DNA of 28,851 nucleotides from Schoenoplectus triqueter (GCA_964058805.1 CAXKVV010000583.1:1-28851); one strand, 5' to 3'; shown: positions 20,511 to 28,851, counted from the stretch's first letter. Translations and numbers: made by a program. Notes: generated by a model not told the origin, from the letters alone.

Positions 20511-21144
20511 TGCTGGATCTTCAATCAACATCATGCCCCTCAAAACCTTAAAGATAAAAGCCTTTGATGTGAAAACCTATCCACGAGTTCAACCAAAACT
20601 TCCAGAAGGCCTTGGAGAAGTGACCCTGAACTTACAACATGGTGGCTTAGAATCTCCGATGAAATTTTATTTGATAGATGTTGAGCCATCATATCGGGTA
20701 TTATTGGGACGACCTTGGCTACACAACAATCAGTTCTTCTTATCAAAAGAAAACAAAGAGAAGGATAAATTCTCAGAGTCAGTAAAAACATCAAGGAATG
20801 TTATGCAAACGAAGAATCAGAATATGATGCATTTTCAAAGGAAGAAAAAGAAATCAAGTTTCACTTCAAACCTCATACCACGTTTCAAACCAAAAGATCA
20901 AGTAATGAATCGAATGAAGAGGGTTGCATTCCAAGTCGAGACATCATCAAATGAAGAGTCCGAGGAATCTGAAGATTCAGGACACACGACGCCGTGTAAT
21001 ATCCCGGTGTACGAGAGTTCAAATGAAGAAGAGTCAGAGAATAACTCAATATCAAGAGAGCAAGAATCATCTGAAACTCAGAAAGAGATGAATCAGATGA
21101 AGAAATTATCTACTTTTGTCTTCGAAGACCTGAAAATGACGTAA
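20488..21144 (+). CDS. Aspartic protease domain and acidic linker, intact frame
   Basis: Frame +1 is open for 218 codons after TAA 20485. The active-site motif LVDAGSSINIMPLKTL (aspartate codon 20509-20511) is followed by the flap-region strand GEVTLNLQHGG, then FYLIDVEPSYRVLLGRPWLH (LLGRPW at 20701-20718), the standard pepsin-like order of plant Tat-clade proteases. The usual D-S/T-G is D-A-G here, which occurs in this clade but may affect activity. Such proteases cleave the Gag-Pol polyprotein. After residue ~80 the conserved peptide that normally follows is missing. Instead there is a basic stretch, a NRMKR motif known from the protease-polymerase linker of these elements, and a Ser/Glu-rich acidic tail (SNEESEESEDS, SSNEEESEN). 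The first ATG (20533) lies after the active site, so it must have been read as part of a polyprotein. Confidence 0.8.
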   Translation, partial: RIGRILVDAGSSINIMPLKTLKIKAFDVKTYPRVQPKLPEGLGEVTLNLQHGGLESPMKFYLIDVEPSYRVLLGRPWLHNNQFFLSKENKEKDKFSESVKTSRNVMQTKNQNMMHFQRKKKKSSFTSNLIPRFKPKDQVMNRMKRVAFQVETSSNEESEESEDSGHTTPCNIPVYESSNEEESENNSISREQESSETQKEMNQMKKLSTFVFEDLKMT

Positions 21145-21524
21145 ATACAAGCAGCAAAAGTGAAGCGTCATATGTGATCGATCACATAGAAGATAAACTT
21201 ATGTGGCTCGCTATTACCGATAGACCAGGAGGTGAAGATCACGTGTTTGTGGGTCCCGACTCTTCAAATGCAAGGCACCAATGGTGCGATGCCTCGAGAA
21301 CCCGTGTTTGGGATCTCATAGTAGCAGAACCTCCCTCAATTGAAGAATTGAGATGCCAAGTAGAAGTCAACGGAAGAAAAATAGCTGAAAAATGGGAGGT
21401 GATGCATGACATAAAAGTACAAAATAATGAAATCCTAGAAATGGTCAAAGCCCTTCAAATAACCATCAGTGACGCTAATACCTCGAAAAAAAACAATAAA
21501 AACCCTGGGAGAGAACCAAGATAA
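21075..21524 (+). CDS. Unrecognised acidic/coiled-coil segment between protease and zinc knuckle
   Basis: Frame +3 is open for 149 codons (plus stop TAA 21522) between a TGA at 21072 and that stop. It begins acidic (RDESDEE), overlaps the end of the protease frame, and contains DHIEDKLMWLAITD, a HQWCDASRTRVWDL stretch and then a long charged helix, IEELRCQVEVNGRKIAEKW to EMVKALQITI, likely a coiled coil. Gag proteins of this clade often have a similar helix near the N-terminus, so it may be the front of a second gag-derived piece that lost its capsid core. No domain is recognised. The first ATG is internal (21201), so it may never be a separate protein. It appears to continue into the zinc-knuckle frame through an A8 run at 21484-21491. 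Confidence 0.45.
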   Translation, partial: NSERDESDEEIIYFCLRRPENDVNTSSKSEASYVIDHIEDKLMWLAITDRPGGEDHVFVGPDSSNARHQWCDASRTRVWDLIVAEPPSIEELRCQVEVNGRKIAEKWEVMHDIKVQNNEILEMVKALQITISDANTSKKNNKNPGREPR

Positions 21525-22080
21525 AGGTAAACAACCTATGTGCGCAAGAGAGAGCAGACGAGATATGACTCTCAAACAAAAGAAGAGCAAATCATATTCT
21601 TTTCGAAGAGACAAGGTGGATAAAATCTTCAAAGAAGCGATAAAAAATGGACTTATCATACCAACAAGCAAAAGACCAACGGAGATGGAGAAATATAGTG
21701 ATTCAAATTACTGTCCTTACCATCGAGTCTTGGGGCACCTGATCGAGGATTGCTGGGTATTTAAAGATTGGATTGAGAAAGGATACACAGAAGGAATAAT
21801 CAAACTCCCGCAAAGTGTTCTTCAAAGCTCGGTCCCACATGAAGCAAAAGAACAAGAGGAGAGCGTGCAATTCAGAGTATGCACTATCCCACATTACATG
21901 ATAGATGAAGACTCTGATGAAGGAATTGTCTTCAATCTTAAGTCAATCAAGACTCATTTCCCGGAATCGGGAACCCAAAAAGAAGAAAAGTCAAAAGGAG
22001 TCGGGAGTGATCAAAACTCTCTCAAGAAGTTTAAGAAAAGAGGAATCTTAAAGAAGTGCATCGCTCGAATCATGTATTGA
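21469..22080 (+). CDS. Gag C-terminal (nucleocapsid-like) region with zinc knuckle
   Basis: Frame +1 is open to TGA 22078. The core reads DKIFKEAIKNGLIIPTSKRP, then DSNYCPYHRVLGHLIEDCWVF and KDWIEKGYTEGIIKLP. This is the plant Tat-clade pattern of a short helix, K-R-P, then C-x2-H-x4-H-x4-C (ligands at 21712-21714, 21721-21723, 21736-21738, 21751-21753) and a K-D-x-I helix. It is expected to bind nucleic acid during packaging. The remainder is acidic, then Lys-rich. Normally this part lies between the capsid and the protease; here it lies after the protease, which is the main oddity. The first ATG is at 21538, and the upstream frame joins the coiled-coil segment by a one-base shift. Confidence 0.75.
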   Translation: MTLIPRKKTIKTLGENQDKGKQPMCARESRRDMTLKQKKSKSYSFRRDKVDKIFKEAIKNGLIIPTSKRPTEMEKYSDSNYCPYHRVLGHLIEDCWVFKDWIEKGYTEGIIKLPQSVLQSSVPHEAKEQEESVQFRVCTIPHYMIDEDSDEGIVFNLKSIKTHFPESGTQKEEKSKGVGSDQNSLKKFKKRGILKKCIARIMY

Positions 22081-22451
22081 ATGTCAAAACAAAATATGAG
22101 GCAATTTCACTAGCTATCACAATGGCGCTTGATAAAAACTTCAAAGACTTGACCCTAAGGGAGTTCAGGAAAGACTCTAGTGTTGATTCCTGAGAATGAT
22201 GGATAATGGAGCCGGAAGACTTGGGCGACAAAAAAGATAATGGTGCTATTATTCACTTCTTCGAAAAGAAAATCAATGAGTTGGCATAAAGGATAAATTA
22301 TCTAAGAGACATGTCAAAAACCCGAAGCCAAGACTTTCGTGAGAGTATGGAAAAATTCTCGGAAGATGATCATGGGTCCAGGCGGTGAAATGAAGAATAC
22401 CCGAGGATTGGGTTATGAATCTGATGATGATTCACGATTCATCAAGAACTA
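22081..22451 (+). pseudogene. Decayed tail of the gag-protease coding region
   Basis: Frame +3 continues with protein-like content (VKTKYEAISLAITMALDKNF, then EPEDLGDKKDNGAIIHFFEK and RINYLRDMSKTRSQDF) broken by several stops. A change of frame near 22360 gives MIMGPGGEMKNTRGLGYESD. The RGLGYE end recalls the G-patch-like GLGY motif of the protease-polymerase linker in this clade. Where reverse transcriptase should follow, coding sequence ends. Confidence 0.5.
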
Positions 22452-22502
22452 GTCCACCATACATAATCAGTCGTGGAGTGCAAAAAAAAATAAAAGAAAA
22501 AT

Positions 22503-24117
22503 CTCAATAGACCAAAAAAAAGCAAAAAAACATAGTAAAAACCTTAATGGGCCTAAAAAAAATTTAAAAACATAATAAAGACTTTAGCAAACCCGAAAAT
22601 CTAAAACCAGAATAAAAGCCTCAATTGATCCAAAATCTAAAATAAAATAAATGCCTCAGTAGGCTCGAAATCCAAAAATATGATAAAAGTCTCAGTAGAT
22701 CCGAAAACCTAAAAATATGATAAAAATCTTAGTAGGCCGAAAATCTAAAACCAGCATAAAAATCTATATAGGTCAAAAAATCGAAAAATATAATAAAAAT
22801 CTCAATAGGCATGAAAACATAAAACCAAGATAAAGGCCTTTATAGGTCCGAAAACTAAAAAACAGAATAAAAACCTCAGTAAGCCTAAAAACTCAAAAAT
22901 AAAATAAATACCTCAATAGTTCTGAAAATTCAAAATAATAATAAAAAACTTTAATAGGCCTAAAAAACTCAAAAATAAAATAAAAGTCTCAATAGACCCG
23001 AAAATTCATAATCAAAATAAAAAGTCTCAATAGGCAAAAAACCAAAAAAAGAGTAAAAATTTTAATAAGTCTAAAAAAATCAAAAACAAAATAAATGATT
23101 CAATAGGCCCGAAAATCCAAAACCAGAATAAAAGTCTTAATAGGTCGAAAAACCCAAAAATAAAATAATGACCTCAATAGGTCTAAAAACAAAAAAAAAT
23201 AAGATAAAGACTTCGATATGTCTGAAAACTAAAAAATAAAATAAATATTTTTATAAATTCGAAAACCCAAAAATAAAATAAAGTCTCAATATGCCTCATA
23301 AATAGAATAAATACCTTAATAGGCTTAAAAAACCACAATAAATGATAAAACTTTAAGTGGAACCGAAAATTCAAAACTAGAATAAAAGACTCAATTGGTC
23401 TAAAAATCTAAAAATATAAAAAATGTCTCAATAGGTCCGAAAACAAAAAAAGTCTCAGTAGATCATAAAACCCAAAATCAGAATAAAATTTGTATAAATT
23501 CGAAAACCTAAAAATAAAATAAAGGCTTTTATAAGCAGAGAAATTCAAAAATAAAATAAAAACTTTTTATATGACCAAAAATCTAAAATCAGAAAAAAGA
23601 CATTTATAGGTCCGAAAACCCAAAAATAAAATAAAAATCTTTATAGGCTCAAAAACTCGAAATTAAAATAAATCCTCAGTAGACTCGAAAATCCAAAATC
23701 AATATAAAGGCCTATATAAGTCCAAAAATCTAAAAACATAATAAATATCTCAATAGGTCCGAAAAACCCAAAAGCAAAATAAAGACATCTATAGACTCGA
23801 AAATTCAAAAACAAAATAAAGTAATCGATATGCCTGAAAACTCAAAATCAGAAAAAAAACCTTTATAAGTTCGAAAATAAAAAATAGAATAAAGATTTCA
23901 ATGGGCTCAAAAATCCAAAACCAGAATAAAAGTCTTTATAGGCTTGAAAACTCAAAAATAAAATAAAACCTCAATAAACAAAAAAATCAAAATAAAATAA
24001 ATGTCAGTACCCCAAACCAAAAACAAATAAATAATAATAATAATAATAAAATGATACCTTAATAAATTTAAAATTCAAAAAATAGAATAAAATTAATGAA
24101 GGCTAAAACCCCAAACG
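22503..24117 (+). repeat. ~37-bp A-rich minisatellite, roughly 40 copies
   Basis: Each unit has the form CTCAATAGGYCCGAAAA followed by CYCAAAAATAAAATAAAAGT, with variable spacing of 35-40 bases. Units are heavily diverged, with Y and small indels throughout, but CTCAATAGG-CCGAAAA remains visible across 1.6 kb. Stops occur in all frames, so it is not coding. It lies where reverse transcriptase, RNase H and integrase would lie in a complete element. Confidence 0.88.
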
Positions 24118-24285
24118 AAAAATCTGTAATGATTAAACCAGAGCCAAATCAAGCCTAAAACAAAAAAAATCTCATAAATATCAAATCAAAACTCAATTCA
24201 AGACAAAAACCATAAAATAAAAGATCACGAAAACTCAAATCAAAACCAAAACCACAAAAATGAAAGGCGCCAAAATTATTAATCC
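24118..24285 (+). other. A-rich spacer between the two arrays
   Basis: Low-complexity AAACTCAAATCAAAACC-like sequence; no coding content. Confidence 0.5.
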
Positions 24286-25454
24286 TCTGGGTTATGAGCT
24301 GTCATAAGGTTTCAGATTTCATAAATCATGAATCCAGTCGAGACGATTAAGTGATCCAAATCTCACCCGGTCTCTTGATAATCAAACCTAACAAAGCCCA
24401 AAACGCTCAGGTTTGGTACCCAAGTTATGAGTTGGCAGTGCACTTCATACTTTATAACTTGGAAGATCAACAAAACAATCAAGTGACCCAAATCTCACCT
24501 GTTTTCTGATAAAGGAACCTAATAAAAGTCAGAATGCTCAGGTTCAATACCTAAGTTGTGAGTTTGCATAGCGGTTCAAATTTCACAATTTAGAAGATCA
24601 TTAAAATGATTAAGTGAGCCAAATCTCACCCATTTTTTTTGATAAACAAACCTAATAAAGCCCAAAACGCTCAGGTTTAGTACCCAAGTTATGAGTTGGC
24701 AGTGCGCTTCATACGTTATAACTTGGAAGATCAGCAAAACAATCAAGTGATCCAAATCTCACATGTTTTCTGATAAAGAAACCTAATAAAAGCCAAAACG
24801 CTTAGGTTTCAATACATAAGTTGTGAATTGGTACAACGCTTCAAATTTCACAATTTAAAAAATCAGTAAAATGATTAAGTGACCTAAATCTCACTCATTT
24901 TTATTTTTGATAAACAAACCTAATAAAGCCCAAAACGCTCAGGTTTGATACCCAAGTTATGAGTTGGCAGTGCGCTTCATACTTTATAACTTGGAAGATC
25001 AGCAAAACAATAAAGTGATCCAAATCTCACATGTTTTCTGATAAAGAAACCTAATAAAAGCCAGAACGCTCAGGTTTCAATACCTAAATTGTGAGTTGGC
25101 ATAGCGCTTCAGATTTCATAATTTAGAAGATCAGTAAAATGATTAAGTGACCCAAATCTCACCCATTTTCTGATAATCAAACCTAACAAAGCCCAAAACG
25201 CTCAGGTTTTTATTGCTTGGATCATGAACTAACAGAGTTTCATAATCCAGAAGATTGATAAAACAACATAGTGATTCAAATCTCATATGTTTTCCGATAA
25301 TCAAACCTAACAAAGCTCAAAACGCTCAGGTTTTAACACCACAAATTATGTGCTAGCACTGTTTCGTAATTGAGAAGATCAGTAAGGTGATTAAGTGAAT
25401 GAAATTCATAATCTTCTAAAAACTGAATCTATAAGGCACAAAACACTCAGATTC
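24286..25454 (+). repeat. 132-bp tandem array with dimeric (264-bp) higher-order pattern and two hairpins per unit
   Basis: AAGTGA-CCAAATCTCAC begins units at 24349, 24481, 24612, 24745, 24877, 25013, 25145, 25270 and 25393, spaced 131-136 and then 123-125 bases. Types alternate A-B-A-B-A-B, then diverged C and D. A-units are nearly identical to each other. Hairpin I pairs AAACCT with AGGTTT around a loop ending ACGCTC. Hairpin II pairs CCAAGTTAT with ATAACTTGG (A) or CTAAGTTGTGA with TCACAATTTAG (B) around GAGTTGGCA-GCGCTTCA. Tat-clade elements are known to hold such tandem repeats upstream of the 3' LTR and to seed satellites. Confidence 0.9.
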
Positions 25455-26700
25455 ATCAATCTCGAACAAAACTCGATCCAGGATCAAGACTAAAATCATA
25501 AAATGAGATGCCATGGAGAAACTATCAAGACCAAAACCACGCGAAGGTAAAGGCGACGGCTAAGGTGTTTGGGCCCATAATACGAACACCACTGGGTTTG
25601 TCCATTTGATACAGAATAAATATAAAAATGGGCAGGGTTTGCAGTTTGTCCCTTAAACTATCTGTACCGCCCAATGACGAAAGTTGCTTATATTGGTCGC
25701 CCACGGTGCAAGCCAAGGGATAGGTCGAGCAAATTGGTGGCTAGTAATAGTCGCTTCCGAGGGCATGTAAATAAATAACTCTCGTACATATTAATAGCAA
25801 ATAATAATAATAACAAAATTTTCCCTCTCAAATAAAAATATATTAAAAAAATATATATACTATAAAATAACAAAAACATTTTCTATATTTTTGAATAAAA
25901 CATATAAAAATAAAATTTTCAAAAGGGGTTGTCACCTTTGTCCCCGACACCACGAGTGTTATACAAAGCCAGGTTGGGTGCATTTATCCGCAAAAGCACC
26001 GCACGCCCAAGGAAATGGTTTGTTACAATCCCATAACAAATCGTGGAGGGGTCAGAATAAAGGGTTTACGCTTTTACCTGGCATTTATATGTCAAACAAA
26101 GTGGTTTGCTTAAAGAAGTGACTTTGTTCATGGAGAGCGAACCTTCCCGATGAAAGCCTGTCTCGCAGGGATGCGTGATGGATATTTGAGGGTAGGATCC
26201 CCACTGAATAGATTGAGCGGAGATGAGCGACAGTGAGTTTCCACTTTAGCACGCAAAGGTGCACAAATGAGGGGAGAGTGTGTGAGCTTCCACTTAAAAA
26301 TGATACATACATGAAGTATCCACAAAATGGTGTTGTCAATTGAATCCATAATACAATTGACACTGGCAAGTTTATCCGTCAGTAATAAAAGGATAAACAG
26401 GTTCACTCTGTACCTGGCCTAGGGGTCAATACAGGTATGATTGGTATCCTTAAATACCATGGTCCCACCGTGAAGCTGTGTCAAAAATGCTGATCAGAAT
26501 AGACGCTGATTGAACAACATATGCGAGCAAACAAACAGCAAGCATACAAGCCTATCAGAAGCAAAGAAAGGTGAAAGCAGAAGTTCATTAAAGATCAGGC
26601 AATGGCAGAATCTCCTGATGAAAATTTGAGGTACGAAGCTCCTAGAAAGGATATCGGGTAAACAAGCCACCAGAAAAAAAAAACACACGGAAGTATAAAC
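25455..26700 (+). other. Non-coding 3' region of the retrotransposon
   Basis: Base composition is more balanced than elsewhere, but no long protein-like frame or known domain is present; the short frames on both strands here have no motif. No tandem repeat is seen. Confidence 0.5.
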
Positions 26701-27360
26701 TGAAAGGAAAAGAAGTTAAAGTTGAAATCACTTGAGGCGAAGGTGCTTTGTCGAAGATCCCGACAGACAGAGGCCTCAAGTTGTAACCTCTTCAGCCGAA
26801 GGATGCATCGAAGGCGAAATCTGAGATTCCCCGCGGATGAAGAAGTGAAGCAAGAGTTTCTTTAGATGAAGGCATCTGAGCAAAAACTTTTGAAAAAAGA
26901 AATTAAATCCAAAACCTCTACAAAGAAAAAAATCAGGGTTGAAATTTCTTGGAGCGAATGTACTCCATTGAAGATCCCACCAGATGAAGAATTCAAGCCG
27001 AAACCTCTTCAAACGAGACTCTAATCGAAGATTGCTTCAGTAAGGAGTTAGAGACCTAAGTTCAAAAGCCGGCAGAACGCTTCAAACTAATGACTTAGAA
27101 GGTCGGATAAGACGCACAAAGCTCAGTCCATCTTCCGATAATTACAGGCCCTGACGTGAGTTGGCATAGCGCTTCAGACTCGAAACGTCCTGAGTCCTGT
27201 ATCTTTTGTTAAAGACAACCTTATTGGAGTAAAGTAAATCAGAGATCTTTGGGATGAAGAAATGAAGCTGAAACCTCTTCAGATGAAGTGATCCAAACGG
27301 AAAGACCATTCGCAAGAAGATTCAAATCGAAAACCTCTACAAAATAAAAATAAGTGTCAA
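26701..27360 (+). repeat. Diverged repeats in the 3' region built on GAAACCTCTTC
   Basis: GTTGAAAT-CTTG-GCGAA-GT and its continuation to GAAGATCCC occur at about 26720 and 26938, 217 bases apart. The motif AAACCTCT(T/A)C with GATGAAG or TTCAA before it recurs at about 26785, 26910, 27000, 27272 and 27330. The same word occurs near the LTR start (ATCGAAAACCTCTTCGAA, about 13596-13613 and 27629-27646). Confidence 0.6.
27053..27201 (+). repeat. Two isolated diverged units of the 3' hairpin family
   Basis: First unit: GAC-CTAAGT (27053-27061) pairs with ACTTAG-AAG-GTC (27093-27104) around GGCAGAACGCTTCA. Second unit: TACAGG and GACGT (27143-27148, 27153-27157) pair with ACGTC and CCTGTA (27185-27189, 27196-27201) around GAGTTGGCATAGCGCTTCA. 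The loops match the 132-bp array; the stems do not, yet still pair. Confidence 0.75.
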
Positions 27361-27369
27361 CTTTGAATG

Positions 27370-27421
27370 CACCAAAGCAGGCCCTTCAATTCTCAAGGTG
27401 TTCACGACCCGCTTTGGTGGG
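27370..27421 (+). other. Putative polypurine tract region with a flanking hairpin
   Basis: CACCAAAGC (27370-27378) pairs with GCTTTGGTG (27411-27419), and GGTGGG (27416-27421) touches the 3' LTR start. GGTGGG is a weak, short plus-strand primer candidate; no classical long purine run is present. Confidence 0.4.
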
Positions 27422-28851
27422 TGGCTCTTTGTTTACCCCTGAAAATTCGGGGAGTTAAAAAGGCAATTTGGGACAAAAGATTAAAAAATTCAAGGAGAAA
27501 TTTTAAAAAAGCCCGAAGAGGCTTAATTCAAGTCCAGAAGCACCAAGAAAAAAGAAGAATTCAATGAAATGCTCAAAAATCAAAATTTTTAAGAAAAGAA
27601 TTAAAGGCCGAAGCTCTACAAATTCAAATCGAAAACCTCTTCGAAACTTAAAATCTCAAAACTCAAATTTTATGGCAAAATAAAATTCTCCATAAAATTC
27701 TGAGAATTTTCATATATTACTTGATATTTTTGGAGTTACGAAACTCAAGGAAATTCCAAATTATCGATTAATATAATGAAAAATTAATTAATCAAGCGTT
27801 AAAAATTAATTGATGCTTGAACAAGGGGAAAAATGGTAAATAAAAATTACCATAAATTTTGTTATATTTCAAGGAATTTTTGAGCAAATTTTGGTGCAAT
27901 TTGGACAAAGGGAGCTTTGAAAAATAATTTAAAAGCAAAGGAGAAATAAGAAAATCAGCAAATGGAGGGCTCCAATTAAAAATCAAAATGGAGAGGGGCT
28001 AAATTCGAAAATTCCCATTCAGCTACAGTGCGTGCTACAGTACCCGAGCTTCCATGGTGTAAAATTTGAAAATGGTGATGGTGCTCCCGTGCGACGAAAA
28101 CCCACATATTATATGCCGTTGGAAAGAGCACGGAGAGGAGAACACAATGAGATAAAGAACTTGTAAAATTGTTGAGCGGTTTGGGAGAAAACTGAAGGGG
28201 AAGTTTCCGATCCAAAAATGAAATTGAGCAATCCGAGCCATAATTGATCAAATTGACACTTCAAACACCTTCTCCATGGTCACAAGAGATTGTTTGAGGG
28301 CTTGGTTGAATTTCATAAGCTTTAAATTGGTGAGACCACGAACTCGCAAATCGGGTCAAAAAACCGAGTTGGTCAAACTCTATACCAGAGCATTCTATTG
28401 ATTGAATAAACATTGTAGATCAATTCCTGGGATCAATTAGATGCTAATCAAGCTTTGAAACACAAGAAATGGTGAAGAAATGAAGGAGAATGACTATGTG
28501 GCTTGAAATCGGGTTTGAAGGCAAAAACGGGTCTCGGATGCGTAATTGTGATCCGGCAAGGTCCAAAATGTAGGAAGGGAGTGGCAAGAACGTGTTTGAA
28601 CCTCTACAACCTTCTAGAAGTCCCTAGAATCATCTGGTGACCAAGTGGTGGTTAGAGAGGGCAAATTTGTAAATTTTCAGCAAACATAACAAACTCCACT
28701 TGTGCCCCACTTGCCCTCTCAGCTGTTAGAGCACATTTAAAATACTTAGAACTGGTCTAATACACCACAAAACGTTCAGAAGAGTATGAGAAGATGATTG
28801 AAGGGAGTTGGTGCATAAATTGGTCAAAGAAAAGTCAAACCGATCTCATAC
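27422..28851 (+). repeat. 3' long terminal repeat, first 1.43 kb (truncated by window)
   Basis: It aligns base for base with the 5' LTR from 13397 to 14818 at a fixed offset of 14033, with no indels. I counted 13 substitutions in 1422 positions (10 transitions, 3 transversions), about 0.9% divergence. A 2-base indel lies at the very start (TGGCTCTTTGTT against TGGCTCTGTT). The window ends before the TATA box. Confidence 0.93.

Larger units (their letters stand above)
13391..28851 (+). mobile_element. Non-autonomous Tat/Ogre-like Ty3/gypsy LTR retrotransposon (3' LTR cut by window edge)
   Basis: The element has a 4.77 kb 5' LTR, primer binding site, ORF1-like, gag and protease regions, a long repeat-filled 3' region and the start of the 3' LTR. 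Assuming equal LTRs, it would end near 32190, for a total of about 18.8 kb. Very long LTRs, an extra ORF before gag, the protease and zinc-knuckle sequence style, and tandem repeats upstream of the 3' LTR are known traits of the plant Tat clade (Ogre/Retand-like). Reverse transcriptase, RNase H and integrase are absent. The LTRs are about 99% identical over 1422 aligned bases while the coding region is broken, so it was probably mobilised in trans. The 5-base sequence left of the start is GATGA (13386-13390); the matching right flank is outside the window. Confidence 0.88.

Noticed and set aside
22503..24117. Hidden reverse transcriptase or integrase in the A-rich region
   Set aside because: I looked for YxDD-like polymerase and zinc-binding or DDE integrase patterns on the plus strand; only short repeat units with stops in all frames are present.
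26085..26406. Overlapping 92-94 codon minus-strand frames in the 3' region
   Set aside because: No recognisable motif, overlapping in two frames, and in a retrotransposon 3' region not expected to code.
1..28851. tRNA, rRNA or other classic RNA genes
   Set aside because: No cloverleaf, GGTTC-type B box in a proper setting, or conserved rRNA sequence was noticed; the GGGTTCAAAGCCC at about 17951 is in the LTR without the other tRNA arms.

Overview
This window looks like intergenic DNA of a flowering plant, probably a eudicot. It is strongly AT-rich, no host gene is visible, and nearly everything recognisable is a transposable element or a tandem repeat. The species cannot be named from the sequence.

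Bases 1-13390 are a mosaic of old and small elements. In order these are: a 0.76 kb foldback element (581-1342); a second inverted-repeat element (1361-1998); two related hAT-type MITEs in opposite orientation with target duplications (2585-2996, 4359-4700); a terminal-inverted-repeat element holding a GC-rich array of perfect hairpins (3633-4083); a short non-autonomous Helitron (5131-5601); the broken 3' end of a LINE (5732-6025); a cluster of nested palindromes with a (TA)21 run (6590-7265); a 141-bp tandem repeat (8255-8845); a probable 1.3 kb solo LTR (11111-12432); and an eroded hAT transposase fragment (12721-13320).

Bases 13391 to the window end are one large Ty3/gypsy retrotransposon of the Tat/Ogre-like type, cut by the window edge. 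It has a 4.77 kb 5' LTR (13391-18160), a primer binding site (18166-18183), an ORF1-like reading frame with an in-frame stop, a gag capsid region with several stops, an intact aspartic protease region, a separate coiled-coil piece and a zinc knuckle placed after the protease. There is then no reverse transcriptase, RNase H or integrase. In their place lie a 37-bp minisatellite (22503-24117) and a dimeric 132-bp satellite-like array (24286-25454), followed by a non-coding 3' region and the first 1.43 kb of the 3' LTR (27422-28851). The two LTRs differ at about 13 of 1422 aligned bases, so insertion was recent. A recently moved but coding-dead element implies that a relative supplied the enzymes.

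The most unusual signal is RNA- or DNA-hairpin architecture inside this element. The LTR carries six consecutive short hairpins whose pentaloop is nearly always GAACA while the stems change in a base-pair-preserving way (15952-16167). The 3' array carries two hairpins per 132-bp unit, again with fixed loops and compensated stems, and two diverged units recur at 27053-27201. These may be functional structures, such as packaging or binding sites, or products of palindrome-correcting mutation. The sequence alone cannot decide between them.
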